A stretch of 64,000 bases of DNA. It comes from Tilletia caries. Its lineage: Eukaryota; Basidiomycota; Exobasidiomycetes; Tilletiales; Tilletiaceae. Positions 33,784-46,119 of this stretch are shown here, in pieces. Location of the stretch: positions 248,001 through 312,000 of the forward strand of contig JALUTQ010000033.1 of assembly GCA_032718865.1 (NCBI GenBank). Reading direction: 5' to 3'. The position numbers were made by a program, and so were the translations under genes. A model generated the notes under the pieces. It was given only the letters and a program-made list of their open reading frames with translations, had not been told where the DNA came from and did no database searches. Position 1 is the first letter of the stretch; every line of letters begins with the position of its first letter.

Positions 33784-34565
33784 TCTTTTGTGTTCAGAGG
33801 AAGTGAAGGAGGTGGGAGAAGTTTGGCGGACGAGAAGGGGGCTAGCCGGCTAGCAGAGGGTGATGGAGTGAGCCATGAGTTAGGCCAAACTGCTGCAACG
33901 AGCTGGAGGGCTCACCTTTTGTACCTGCATATTGACAGAGATTATCAGTTCCGTGAGCGTTGATGACGATGCGCAGCAGTCCGTGTGACAGGTACTTTGA
34001 ACACCGTCCCTGATGCGCAGAGTAGAGCCTTCGAGAAAGATGTGCAGGCTCAGGTCATGAGCCGTGGTAGACTGCGCATGTTGTGATTTATGCATTCGCC
34101 GACATCCTTGTACACACATGTGACGTTCTTCATGCGACCGTTCTGCCGATGTTATCGACCCGCAGATGGCGTGGGAAAACTCATTCTTGTCGACTTTGGT
34201 CTTGACGCTCGACGATTCTAGGCCAAAACGCTTGAGAGGGACCGCGGGACCGAACGCGACCGAACGTCTCTGAGAATCTTGATCCTGCATCTCTGGCTGG
34301 TCTGATCAGACAGAAGTAAGCGCCCGCGACTGAATGCATGTGAACGAGCCCGGCGAGCAAAAAAAGGCGGACGAATCGAAGAGGCACAGAAGAACAGATC
34401 AGCAGGTCATTTGGCAGATTCAAATTGCAACAGTGATGAACAACAGATGTCTTCTGAGAACGCTCGGGCAACTCTTGAGCATCGCAGAAAGCAAAAAAAG
34501 AGGGAGAAGAGAAAAGAATGCAGCGCAATGGACGGAACAGCTCGTCGAAGTCAAGTGCCTGGGCT
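33784..34565. other. Intergenic region
   Basis: Promoter of J-domain gene 3 and 3' flank of the Rad60/Esc2-like gene. No gene seen. Confidence 0.5.
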
Positions 34566-36556
34566 TTACCACGTCGCTTCGACCTGGTCTTCGTCCTGGA
34601 TATCATGATCTTCGATCGTCTGCTCGGGGTCAAGCACCTGTAAACGGAACATGCATGCCAAGTAAGTTTCAGAAACTGGTCTATCTATCGGATAATCGGA
34701 TAAGCCCTCCAAGTACGACTCACCTCTCCATCGAAAACGAGCTTGACCTTCGAGCCTGGGGGCAGGAGCGACTTCTTCGTAGCCCTTTCCGTAACCGTCG
34801 CAATTATAGTAGCAATCTTCGTCGACAAGGTCAGCTTGAGCCTCAGCTTGAGCCCAGACTGACTCTGCACCTTCACCAGAATCTTTTCGACCACCGGTGT
34901 CTGCGGTCGGAGGTCGACGGAGACGTCTGGGCCAGCGGCAGATGGGACGTCGTGACTGCCTGAGGCGATCGGCTCATGTATCGACTGGGGCGGAGGAGAG
35001 CTAGGGACGACCTCGGCATCCGTGGTCTGCATGGCGTTGCTGCCCGGCATGCTGGATCGTCGCACGGGCGAACTCGAAGGTTCCGAACCCGTCCTTTTGC
35101 GTTCGACGGGTGGCGCTCGCGGAAGTAGCATAAAGTCATCGTCCGAATCCGCATTGGAAGGGTTGTCCTTCTTGGGATCGTCTTTCTTGGGGTTGTTCTG
35201 CTTCGCCTCGTCAGCCGAGTCGTCGTCGATATCTATCGCTTCCAAGTTCTGTGAATTGGAGTTGAGGTGTGACCGGTCAGTCAAAAATGGTTCTGAAACG
35301 CTACACTGACCGCTGGATCCCTAGAAACTTACAGTGGCGCCCGACGCCCTCGCCGCTCGTGATGGTCCAGCTTCCGCATTTTGTCCTGATGCGGCATTTG
35401 CACCTGTTCCAGTCGCACCTGCGCCGATGTCTGTCTGTGCAACTTTCCCTCTCGCCCTTGTCCTTGTGGTGCCCGAGCTAGGTAGAAAGCGGGCAAGATT
35501 CGGATTGAGATTCGCAGGTCCGACTTCCATGATGTCGTCGTTTTGATCTTGTAGCTGAGCTATGTAATCATCGTCTTCGATTTGTTGCGGCGCATCGGTA
35601 CCGTGCACGGCTTGCTTGATGTAGGACGTCCATTCCTTCCTGTCTATAGGAGTGGATTGTGTTGCTAGTCAGTATCCGGATGTAGTAAGAGTTCGATGAG
35701 AAGTGATGTGAGGGATCAACTCACTGTACAATCCTTCATCAGGCGGGGGCGTCAAGCTGACCCTCTCCTCTTGCTTCCTCCTCTTCGACTCCCTCTTTGC
35801 CCTAGCTCCTTCCGCCTTGACTTCGACAGGAAGATCGTCATCCGAATCATCAATGATGATCGAGATGGGCTCAGGCGAGTTCGACTTCGCTTTGCCCTTC
35901 TTGCCGCCGCGCGCTCTGGTCCAATCCGGCAGTTGGCCACTGGCCTTCTTGCCGGCATCCTCCGGACCCTCCTTTACTTTGCGCCGCTTCGCTCGCCCGG
36001 GTGAGCTGTTTTTTCCAGAACTATCCGAACTCGTGGAGTCCCCATCATCCTCGGAGCCCTCATCATCCTCCAGCGCGCCGTTTCGAGCTGTGATGTTGTG
36101 AACGGCGGTACCTTCGGGCAAGTAGTCGAGAGAGGTAAAAGCGCGGCCCTTGCCCTTTCCGTTCGAGGGTTCTTGCGAGGCAGGTCTGCATCTTGGACGT
36201 ATGAAAAAGTCATCATCAGCGTCGTTCTCATGCCGGGCGGTCGAATTCGCCGCGGCAGCGCTGTTGAACCGAACGCGGGCGCCTGGAACCTGGGAGTGGT
36301 CAGAGGAGGAGCTGCCTGCGCGAGCTGCGCCTGGCGGGGCTGGAATTGCTTCGAATCCGGGCGAACCCTCGCGCTTGACTCCGATCTCGCGCTTGACTCC
36401 GATGCCAGGCTCCATCGAGGCTGAGGTCCGCGCCCTGGCTTGGCCGGTTCCCACCGGCGGGGGCGAGGATGGAGGGAGTATGTCATCGGCACTGGTGGTC
36501 TTTTTGGTGACATGCGGTCTTGGCCTGGGCCGCTTCGATTGGAAGAGCGTCGACAT
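34566..36556 (-). CDS. Rad60/Esc2-like protein with C-terminal SUMO-like domain
   Basis: Four exons: 35725-36556, 35333-35643, 34724-35248 and 34566-34637; 1740 nt, 579 aa, starting at ATG 36556 (MSTLFQSKRPRP). The first 450 residues are disordered, with acidic SIM-like clusters such as ISIIIDDSDDD, EAIDIDDDSAD and DDDFMLLPR, and basic NLS-like stretches. The C-terminus reads KLRLKLTLSTKIATIIATVTE, LPPGSKVKLVFDGE, then VLDPEQTIEDHDIQDEDQVE, the pattern of the Rad60-type SUMO-like (SLD) fold. Rad60/Esc2/NIP45 proteins act in the nucleus with the SUMO pathway and Smc5/6 in recombination repair. The last exon adds just 23 residues to complete the ubiquitin-like fold. Confidence 0.85.
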
Positions 36557-38057
36557 CAGCCGGGGTGTTGTGGTATAACTGGCTGAGGGAAATGCAAACA
36601 CCTGAGCGAAATCAAGCCAGCACAGCGCGTCCGGACGTGTTCCCGCGCGCGACCTTCGTTCTCACGCGCTCAAGACCAGCGCGTTCGGGAAGGAAATGTT
36701 TCTGTGCGGAGGCGCGTCAGCTCTGAGCAGGTCGGCGCGTACGCGATGTCGCGAAGAAATCACTCGTACCTCGACCCTCGACACTCGACAGCGTCGACGG
36801 TGTTTCGGCGATTCAGCCCCAGATCTCGACAATCCCAATTCCCAACACCCGACAACGCGGGGGACGCGACTCCCGGACACGCGACGCGTCTGCTCAGTTC
36901 GCGCGTTGTCCCTCCAATTTTATGATATGCCCAGGATGATCGGCGGACGGCAAGCGGTTGGCGTGCCGCGGGAGGGGTGAGGCGGCGCGAGCGGCAGCTG
37001 GTGAGGCACACGCCAAGGTCGAGCGAGACTCGAGAACAGTGAGTACAAACGTCGCAGTCAGTTGCTGCTCGCTGCTCGCTCGCTGCTTACAAATGTTCAG
37101 AGACTCGCCTGTGCAGAGTCTTCCGCAAGGGCCGCCGGCAGGCAATCAACACATCCCGCTAAATTCATGTGGACACCTTCGAACTTTTCAACACCGCCTC
37201 GACTCGTCCCTGGACCCTGACAGCCTGACAGCCTCGCGCATCTTTTCGGCCTTCCCGACTCGCGATTGATTATTCGCGCTGTGTGTGGAGTGCGGCTGCC
37301 TCGGTTCGAGCTAAGATTCTCCACCAGCTTCATCATCTATCTTCGTTGGCAGGTCTCTATAAAACAATCTGCGTCCTTCATTCGCAATTTGGTCCTTCCT
37401 GAATACTGAATACTGAATCCTGGATCCACTACGCTTCATCCTCGTACTACTACTACTGGACGCTGAGCCCCTCCACGCCTCTCCACACTCAGCTTTGGCC
37501 CCCTTCGCTGTCGAACCATCCAAGACAGATAGCCAAATTCCAGAAACCGGCTTGCAACCTCGTCTCCTCCATCTCACATCTCACGCTCTCACGCCTAACG
37601 CCTCACTGCGACTCTCCAGTTTTATGAGCAGACATGCAGAACATCCGCGGCGAATGGATGAATAGATGGAACCCAAATTGCAATCAGAGGAACGAAAGAT
37701 GCACTTTCTGCCTTCTAACTTCCGAGCTTGGACCCACTTACACTGCCCTGAGCGCCGCCTGAGCTTGAGCTTTGGCGCTGATGAGGCGCTGAGCGCTGAG
37801 GTCGTTCATTTGCTCATTATGACTGACTTTCCCTGTCACCGGGTCGCCTCCCCCCAATCAGTTTCCCCTGGGCCCTGACCGACGGCAACGCCTCCAGAAT
37901 GAAGCTGCTCGCCAAGCAGCAAGGACCTCTGTTCTCTGTGCCCTGATCTGCCTCAAAAGGAGAGCTGTTTCTCCTGTGTCGTCTGCCTGTTCGAACCCCC
38001 CTTTTTTCGGTCCGTCCACCTCATCTCTACTCACGTTTCTGTTTCCTTTCACCAGCC
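36557..38057. other. 1.5 kb divergent intergenic region
   Basis: Between the Rad60-like and carboxylesterase starts. CGCG-rich on the left, with pyrimidine-rich sequence before the esterase start. No gene supported. Confidence 0.5.
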
Positions 38058-40031
38058 ATGCGACTTTCCTCATCCTTCTCGCTGGCGACCTGGTCAGCAT
38101 GGCTCACAGCCGCCACCGCTCTGGCCGTTCCAACTCCCGAGTACGGACGGGCGGAAGCTCGAGCCCTCAATTCTAATGTCCTCGTATCAACACCGAAGCG
38201 CGGCACCTTCCGCGGCATCAAGATGGACTCGATTGGGCAAGATCAGTTCCTGGGTGTCCGATACGTCCGGCCGATCACTTCCGCCAACCGGTTCCAACGC
38301 GCCAGCTACCTAGGAGATGACATAGCGGCGGTCATACACGATGCGATAAGTGTAGGGCCTGCCTGCATCCAGCCCCCAACAAGTTCCCTGCCGGCCAGCG
38401 CGATGTCGGAAGACTGCCTGACGATGCAGATCATCCGTCCCCAAGGCATCTCGTCCTCGAGCCCCGTACCTGTCCTAGGTGAGCACTTTTCATCTTGCTG
38501 AGCAAGTGGCCCCTGTACACACTGACGTGTCTTTCATGAGTAAACAGTCTTCTTCCACGGCGGAGGCTGGTCCCGCGGCGTATCTTCGAATGACATCTAC
38601 AACGGCACAAAGCTCGTCGCTGCATCCGTCCAGCAAAAACAGCCGATCATCTACATCAACCTCAACTACAGGCTGGGCATCTTCGGATTCTTGGGAGGCA
38701 GCGAGATGCAATCGGGTGATGCGAAGGGTACTGCTGCGCTCAATGCAGGCTACTGGGACCAACGCATGGCACTTCAGTTCATCTCGAGCAATATCGCGTC
38801 CTTCGGTGGAGACCCTGATCAAATTACGATCTGGGGACAGTCCGCAGGGGCGGCGAGCGTGGCTGCGCATCTGCTTGCACAGAACGGACAGTCCGCGCCC
38901 GGGTTCATCTCCAAAGGCATTATGGAATCCGGCAGTGCACAATTGTGAGTGTCCGATATACGCTGCTAGGACTGCGGATGTGTTGCTCACGCTATCTTCT
39001 GTAGATTCCCCAGGTTTAACGCGAGCGCGCGGGTGCCGCAGGCACAGTACAACACTCTGCTGAAAGCGACTTCGTGCGTTTCACTGGACTGCTTGCGTCG
39101 TGCCTCTCTGCAGTCGCTCAGCGATGCGAACACGTGAGTGCCTACCCCTGCCACCTCAGAAGGGCGGATGTTACCAGTTCTGACACGAACGATATGAACA
39201 ATTTCGCTGGTGGGTGCCTTTTCCACCTACAGCAACGTCATAGCCCGCGACACCATGACCTTTTCTCCCACTCTCGACAATTATTTCCACACGCAGCCCG
39301 CCTCGAAGGCACTCAGCTCGGGGGCGTTAGCGGATATACCGATCCTTATGGGCACCAATGTCGACGATGGCACGTTCATGGGGTCATGTAAATCCCAAAA
39401 TTCGCCCGCAGACACCCAGACGTACTTCGAGGCCCTTTACAGAGACTCCACAGCGGTCACCAATCTCTTGCAGGTCTACCCAGATCAGCCGTCTCAGGGC
39501 GCTCCCTTCCGACCTGTGCTCTACGGCGCGTCACCCGACGACCGGTTCTATGGTTCCACATCGCAGTGGAAGCGATGCACGGCCATCGAGACCGACTTGC
39601 TGTTCACCGCTGGCAAGCGGAGCACGCTAGACGCCGCTGCCAAGTACAATCGAAACAAGGCGTACGGATACCTGTGGGCCCAAAGGACGCCTACCGGCGG
39701 AACCGCGGCCAAGGGCGTCACGCACAGCTGCGAGCTGGGCCTGATCTTCAACCGCCCGAGTCTATACGGTCAAGCCGACGCGGCCGCGCGCACCTACGCG
39801 AGCTCGAAGGACATCCAACAGACGACGAACCACATCGTCGCGTCGCTGTTGACCTTTGTGCGCACGGGCAACCCAAACGCGAACGGATTTTCAACTTGGC
39901 CGGCGTATGACCGGACGCAAAGGCAGCTGATGCAGTTCCAAGGCACATACAACACTACCGTGATTGCGGACACTTTCAGAGATACACAAGTCTCGTTCAT
40001 CCAATCGCAGGCGACAGTCTTCGGGATATGA
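38058..40031 (+). CDS. Secreted type-B carboxylesterase/lipase
   Basis: Four exons: 38058-38478, 38548-38944, 39005-39133 and 39233-40031; 1746 nt, 581 aa. A signal peptide (MRLSSSFSLATWSAWLTAATALA) is followed by the alpha/beta-hydrolase landmarks of the esterase/lipase type-B family: FLGVRYVRP, SEDCLTMQI, oxyanion VFFHGGGW, YRLGIFGFL, and the nucleophile elbow GQSAGA at about Ser239. The usual residue before Ser is Glu (GESAGA); here it is Gln. The acid residue would lie around ILMGTNVDDGTF, and the histidine around GVTHSCELGLIF. It probably cleaves extracellular esters or lipids. The promoter region is shared with the Rad60-like gene. Confidence 0.92.
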
Positions 40032-41763
40032 GGCTCTGTGTCCAAGGGGCAGAGGGATTTTGCTCCCCACCCCTTCCTCCGGAGCCTGCGCACTATACTT
40101 ACGTGAAACGACCGACCTCACTCATACTTTACGAATAACGACAGCCACGACACATATCTTACGCAACATTTTTATCCAGGAATGACCAGTATCGCACTTG
40201 CATACACGTAGCTTCTTACTCAATCACAGTGCTCCACTTACATTATTGATCCAGAAGGACAGGAGTCCATTCGTCACCTTCTCAGCACCAAGTTCGCAGG
40301 CATGTCCTACCAACGTCCCCTTCGACCGAAGACCTTGCCAGATTCGACAAACTCATCGGCCGTCGGCCAGCTGGGCGGTGAAGCAGAACTGCTGTTGTTG
40401 GTTCTGAGGCTCGGCCACCACAACTTCGTCAGCTGAAAGAGTGAACCTGGGACAGGTCGAGGCGGAGGTGAGGAGCTCCGAAGCTCCAGTAAACATAGTC
40501 GGGAGTCCAGATTTCTCCACCATGAGGCATGAGGCATGAGGCATGAGTAATGAGTAATAATGACCCAATCCGGACCCTGTGGCCTATTATTGCCTCTTGG
40601 GTCTTTCCGAAATGAGTGCGGCCCTCAGCTCGGCATCTTGGGTCTCCAGCGCGTGAGCCGGGCCGATACATAAAGCATCATCCTCAAAATTACCCCGCAA
40701 AAGCCGCCACAGGAGGTCAGGAACCCTGAACCAGCGGCCTCAGACAAAAGAGTGGAGGTTGGTTTCAGATCGCCCAGGGCATTCAATATAGCGCATGCGT
40801 CTATGAGCTAACCCCCGCAGATTCTACCCAAAGAACACATCCTGCATAGCCGTGCGCCATCCTTCACGACTTCACCTGCTCGTCCAGTAATCTCCAGCTG
40901 GTTGCTGGTTCAGCGTTCGGCGGTTCAGCTGTTCAGTGTTCAGCATCCAGCGCTCAGAACACAGCATTATTCACGCTTCACGCATCACGGGGCTGGTGGT
41001 CATTAGGTACTAATATTCGTTGCGTTGGTGTTGATGTAGATGTGATCCAGCTGACGAAGGCGGGAAGAGAGACACGCTAGACTACTGAAGACACGAAAAA
41101 AGAGAGCCGGTGGTCGATGATCACACGACCGCGTCTTTGGCCTTTGCCGCCACGACCGAGCACGGCTTGGAAGCTGTGGCAACTTGCACTGGTGCACATA
41201 CAGTGAGGAGAAATCTTAGACAAACGCGGTCTAAGCGTCTAAGCAGGGGACTTTCAACGCGACGTGACCGATTTCCGGTGAAGATTCTGAGGGCGAAGTT
41301 GACATGTTGACAGGGCGGGATTTCTGTATGTATCATCTTCTCAAACCTAAACAACGCTCGGCCAGTTCGGTTTCGGCTTCCAGCATCTCCCAAGTCCCAA
41401 CTCCCAGATCCCAGGCCAAGGCGGTCTCATGCACATCGGCCATCGCCCATCGTCCCATCGCTCATTTACTCTCATCACCACACCTGTCTCTACTCCCTGC
41501 ACATCGTTGTCAAATACGACTCCTCTCCAACCACGTCCCTTCCCGACCTCTCCCCCTTCCACTCTTTCATCTTACTTTCCACGCTCTCTTCAAAAAAGAT
41601 CCTTCGCTCGACACGCTCGTCCGCCCTGCCCTGCCGCTAATCTCCATCAGCGATACATCTCTGTCCTCAGCGCGGACCGTCTCGCCTTCGCACTCCACGC
41701 GAACGTCAACAAAGGGATACAGCATCGAAGCGAACAGGACATACACAACCGGCCATTTTCAGC
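40032..41763. other. 1.7 kb region with short direct repeats, no gene
   Basis: Contains small repeats (GAGGCAT at about 40522-40543, TTCAGCG/TTCGGCG blocks at about 40910-40960) and, from about 41640, the 5' flank shared with the second 7-TM gene copy. No supported gene. Confidence 0.5.
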
Positions 41764-43972
41764 ATGGCCGATATCTACGATGTCTTCTCGTTACCGGCAC
41801 CTCCACCACCGACCTTTCTCTCCTTCTACAACGGACCTGAACGGGCCCGCCTACCGAATTTCCTCGCCAGCGACGACCCCATCGCCGCGGCCAGAAAATA
41901 TCTGCATGAGCAGATCATGTTCGTCTGCATTCCGAGTCTGAGCATCCAGAGCAAGATCGTCACGGTCCTGGCAGGTCTAATCTTGGTCTCCGCAATATCG
42001 GTCATCATTCGGAGATTACTGCAGCGCAGTCTCTGGATTTTGCGACTCAAACAGACGGAGAGAGGCCCTCTCATCGTTCCGAATGCGATCATGATCTTCG
42101 CAGGCACCGAAGGATTGTTTGTCATCATTTTCCTAGCTCTGTGAGTATCTTCGATCCTGCTCAAGTCCACCGGCAACAAGGCAATGGTTTCCTTGGTCGT
42201 CTGACCTGTTCTTTCCTTTCTTTCAGCATAAACTCGGTCTACTACGCTTGGGACGTAATCAAGCAGCCTCTCCCCAACCTCATCTTATGGATCTCCTTGA
42301 CCTGGTCGCCCCTCATCGCCGGTCCCATCTGGAGCTCATTTGGACTCTGGCACGCCCGCCCGCCGAGCTCCATCCCACGAAACAGCCGCAGCGTCAAACA
42401 ATCCTGGCTCTTCGGGACACGGATACCGTTTCCCAAGCCGCTCCTCATCAGCATCTTCTGGTTGATGATTCCTATCTTCCAGTTGATGTCCGTTTTCGGA
42501 CCGGCACTCACAGGAAATGGCCATCGATCCGAAGCCGTGCGCCTGTATTACAAGTGGATCGAGGAGCACGCGAACGCCACAGAGCTCACCCGCCCCATGC
42601 TCATCGAGCTCCAGACCGTCTGGGCTGAAGATTTGAAGGCGTTCTACTGGCTGGCGATCACGATGTTCATTTGGTTGTGAGTTGTGGTGTGATTTCAGTC
42701 TCAGTCCAGAATGCTCCTTGCCTGGGCGTCAATAGCGTCGATACGAACAGGGTGACTGACCGTCTCGGTCCACCTCTTCACAGTTCATGGACCGTCATCC
42801 TCTTCATCGCCTATGGTTTCATCAACCTCCGCCTCCTTTTGCCGCTTCGCGCCCAACTATCAGCGCTCAAGGAACAGCACGCCAATATCAGTGATCCCAT
42901 GACAAACGGCGGCGATACTCGAGTTGCAGCCAAGAGCGGCTTCGGCGATGCAGGAAACAAAAGTCAGATCGAGAGTGTACAGCTACCGCTAGAGACGCCC
43001 CGGCTGAGATCGCTCGCGATCAATTACGTCGGCGGTCGGATCGAGACGGTCGACTTCCAACACTTGGAAGACAATGACGGGGAGGAAGATGCGATTGCGG
43101 TGAAGGAGCACTGGGGCCTTAAGGTCAAAGATCTCCAAAATGATGCTGTAAACAACTCCTTCTTTCCCCCCATCAAGCCTTCGGCTGTGATCCGACCAGC
43201 GACGGACTCGGAAACATCGGAACGATACCTTCGGGCGGCCTACCGGCACTTCCTGTTCCAAGGGACCACCATTAGTCTCGCCATCTTCTACTTCGGCCAG
43301 ATCAGCCTCTACCTTGCCTTGACGCTCTACTCGTACAATGAGCGCCGCATCGTTGGCAAGGCTGTTGACACCGCCTTTCTGGAGGCCATGTGGGGCTGTG
43401 TTTTCTTTGCCTCGATGGTATTCATCTCGATCACCCTGCGGACCTACGAGCCCGTTCTGGTCAACCTACTCAACAACAACAACAGCAACATCCGTCCCAA
43501 CCGGTCCGCCCTTCCGTCCAAAGATCGCTCGATTAAGATGAACAGCCTCGGCAGTCTCCGTTTGCATTCCGGTCTTGACTCGAAGATGTCGTTCTCCTCT
43601 TCAAACGCGACGGTCGTCAATTCGCCCACACCCACGCCTCGACCTCCTGCCATGGATCCCCTCACAGAGAACGATTCATCAGACGACGACCACAAGGGCT
43701 TTACACCCAATCGAGGGACGAGGGAGGCGAGAGGAACAGATTCGCCGTCAATCTCCTTCACACCTATCACCAGTCCTGTTCGGCGGCACGACAATTTTGT
43801 AAAAGGTCAACACATCTCCGGAGAGCGGACATCCTGGCTTCGACACGGACTCCAGAATACGAGGTGCCGGATTACATCCCTGGTCACGGAAGCAGCTTTA
43901 CCACTTCACATATCCCATTTCAAGACGACGAGGTTATGGACCAGTCGTCCACGTACGACACAAGAGGGATGA
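41764..43972 (+). CDS. Predicted seven-transmembrane protein, copy A (frameshifted C-terminal tail)
   Basis: Exons 41764-42140, 42227-42676 and 42784-43972; 671 aa as read. Hydrophobic segments: VLAGLILVSAISVII; IMIFAGTEGLFVIIFLAL; LILWISLTWSPLIAGPIW; LLISIFWLMIPIFQLM; WTVILFIAYGFINL; ISLAIFYFGQISLYLALTLY; and GCVFFASMVFISITL. This gives seven helices, a long loop between helices 5 and 6 (about 160 residues), then a Ser/Asn-rich tail, a receptor-like layout. No known family recognised. Compared with copy B, one base is missing near 43810 (TAAAAGGTCAACACATC against ACAAGTCAAACACATC), which switches frame and ends translation at 43972. The ancestral tail stays readable in another frame to 44418. 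Confidence 0.75.
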
Positions 43973-44418
43973 ACGACGTGACCTCGACGAGCTCCTTCAC
44001 CGATCCGAGCTTGAGAGAGATGCCATCGATGGGGTCAGGTAATTTGAGAAGGCTGGACGAACTTCAAACCTCCGCTCTGCCAAGGTCAGCGTCCCGAGCT
44101 GAGGCTTCCTCGCCCAGGCACACCAGTACCGAGCGCTTTCCATCGGCCTCGCCGTCGTCGAGCATCTCGACAAATAGTGGGTTCTTGACCACCGGTGGCC
44201 TCCGCATTGGTGCGTCGTCGACACCTGCGGGGCGCGAGTTTGTGAACGCCTTGGCGAGCGCGGGTTCGATGCAGTCGGAGGATGACAGCGTCGAAGGGCA
44301 CCGGTCTGCATTTGTGCGGGAGATGCACAGCAACCACGGAGCGACGGTGTTGCCACCTCCGCCGCGGTCATCTAGCAAACGGACATCGCGAACATCTCGA
44401 ACATCCACCTCAACTTGA
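43864..44418 (+). pseudogene. Displaced C-terminal tail of 7-TM copy A
   Basis: This frame is homologous to the last ~185 residues of copy B (LREMP, GxLRRLDEL, SSSISTNSGF, STPAGxEFVNALA, VLPPxPRS) but is out of phase with the upstream exon. It would be rejoined by a single base. Confidence 0.75.
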
Positions 44419-44476
44419 GCGCTGGCCCGGCCTCGAAGATATGAGGTCAGGCGAACTCCTCTCTTTTCATCCATTC

Positions 44477-44720
44477 GACGGACAACTTCACTCTTTGGTT
44501 TTCCCCTTCTCTACCTGCATAATCTTTTGGGCATCTTGGTCTACTATCAACTTCGACTTCTTCGGTTCTGCAACCTCTGCCTTCGCCAACAGTAAAAAAT
44601 TCCGGAAACGCATTCTCCCTGCTTCAGCCTTTTCCAGGCCCTTCACACCACGGGAGACGACATACACTGGACCGCTCCCATGACGCTCTAACGCGACGTC
44701 GCGGATACTTGGCCACCGTC
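44477..44720 (-). other. Conserved minus-strand stretch in the 3' flank of both 7-TM copies
   Basis: The minus-strand translation contains GVKGLEKAEAGRMRFRN, then LLLAKAEVAEPKK. The flank of copy B (about 53530-53700) encodes the same peptide with few changes. This could be the end of a small convergent gene captured by the duplication, or a chance open frame kept by recency. No family recognised. Confidence 0.3.
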
Positions 44721-45272
44721 TGTCGCTGATGGATCGGGGCCCTCGACGGGCTCGACTCCCTGCGCCAGCGGAAATCAAGTGCTCGCAACTGTCAACCCTT
44801 CGCCCTTCTTCTCGTTGCGACGAAAGGACCCTTCCATTGACTTGTATTGTACCGAGCTTCAACAAGTTATCAGTAAATGCATGGAAATCAACATTGATTC
44901 GGCCATAGCCAATCTTTTTGAAAAACTTCTCAGACATGAATTATACAATAACAATCATCACGATGTTGCTGGGCGAAACGAAGCTCGGCCGAGGGCCAAA
45001 CAAAGCAAGTCAGTAGCAGGGCGCCCCGAAGCCACTACTGCTGCCGCGCTATAAAAGTGTACCCAGCCTAAATAACAGCCATTATTCATTATCATACATT
45101 ATATTCTTTTTAGCTGCGGTGATGCGGCATGCGGCGATGCGGTATTTATGCACATATTAATATGCTGGGTGCCTATTTATCGGTTCACGTGACACGCCCA
45201 GCCCTGAATCAGTAATAATTAATTAGGATCTCTCGCCCCGGCAGTCTCGCGACTGAATTCTGACACCTTGCT

Positions 45273-45310
45273 GGTCCCTGGTCCCTGGTCCCTGGTCCCT
45301 GGTCCCTGGT
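45273..45310. repeat. GGTCCCT minisatellite, about 5.3 copies
   Basis: Perfect 7-bp units in tandem. Confidence 0.9.
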
Positions 45311-45588
45311 GAGTGGTGACTGGTCGGCTACTGTGGTCTGGTCAGTATGTATGTAGTGGTCCTATGTTATCGCCCAGATCGTCCTCTTCTCGCACCTTGT
45401 TGTGCCTAACATGTACTTATGCGCGGTCTTGTTGTGGAGTTGTGGCATCTGCGACAATGATCGAGGACGAGGAATAGTACATAGTGGAGACGCTCGGATC
45501 TCATTAGCGCCCAGCGCTCGCTCGCCCAGCGCTCAGACGGCCTCGCACGGCTAATGTCTCGACATACGCACCCGAACGACTACTCCAG

Positions 45589-45665
45589 GCCTGACGCCTG
45601 ACGCCTGACGCCTGACGCCTGACGCCTGACGCCTGACCGCCTGACCGCCTGACCGCCGCCTGACC
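45589..45665. repeat. GCCTGAC / CGCCTGAC minisatellite
   Basis: Seven-base GCCTGAC units in the left half change to eight-base CGCCTGAC units in the right half of the array, showing slippage with unit-length change. Confidence 0.9.
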
Positions 45666-46119
45666 ATCGTCGCACGGCTCGGGTCTTGGATCATCGGATG
45701 CCCTGGTCCAGTCCGGCTATACACTACTCACTACTCACTCGTCGCAAATCCAAGACCAATATTTGTATGTGTCTCACGTCTCACACCGGCCACCGCCTGT
45801 TCCCGAGTTAGTGGCTCACTGGCTCAACTCCACAGTCAACAAATAAACATGTCACACAGGTCAAGATCACACATGACAACATGACATATGACACAACATA
45901 CTTCCTAGCTATCACCGCCTATAACAAAAGGGGTGTTCAGTTTTGTTTTGAGCCGGCCCCTGACTTCATCATTTCGGTTACCCAAATTGAAACCCCCCGT
46001 TCTCTTCCGGTTTCCTGACTTCGCCGCGGAGCGCATGTCGTGCTGACGCGTCGCGCTTTCCACGCGTTGCTGTCACCTCTCACCTGTAATCCTCGTTTTC
46101 ATTCATTTATGTCCCCTTC

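Larger units (their letters stand above)
41640..44825 (+). repeat. Direct segmental duplication, copy A
   Basis: About 3.2 kb including 5' flank, the whole 7-TM gene with both introns, and about 400 bp of 3' flank, closely matching 50635-53840 in the same orientation. The match ends near CGCCCTTCTTCTCGTT on the right. Confidence 0.9.
44826..45929. other. AT-richer intergenic region with minisatellites
   Basis: 1.1 kb without a supported gene. It contains two 7-8 bp tandem arrays listed separately and several CGCCCAGCGCTC-like repeats near 45510-45535. Confidence 0.6.

Noticed and set aside
37970..38060. tRNA-like GTTCGAAC segment
   Set aside because: Surrounding sequence does not fold into acceptor, D and anticodon arms.
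41304..41840. 178-residue open frame upstream of and overlapping 7-TM copy A
   Set aside because: Overlaps the shared 5' flank and the first exon in another frame; no similarity and not maintained in copy B.
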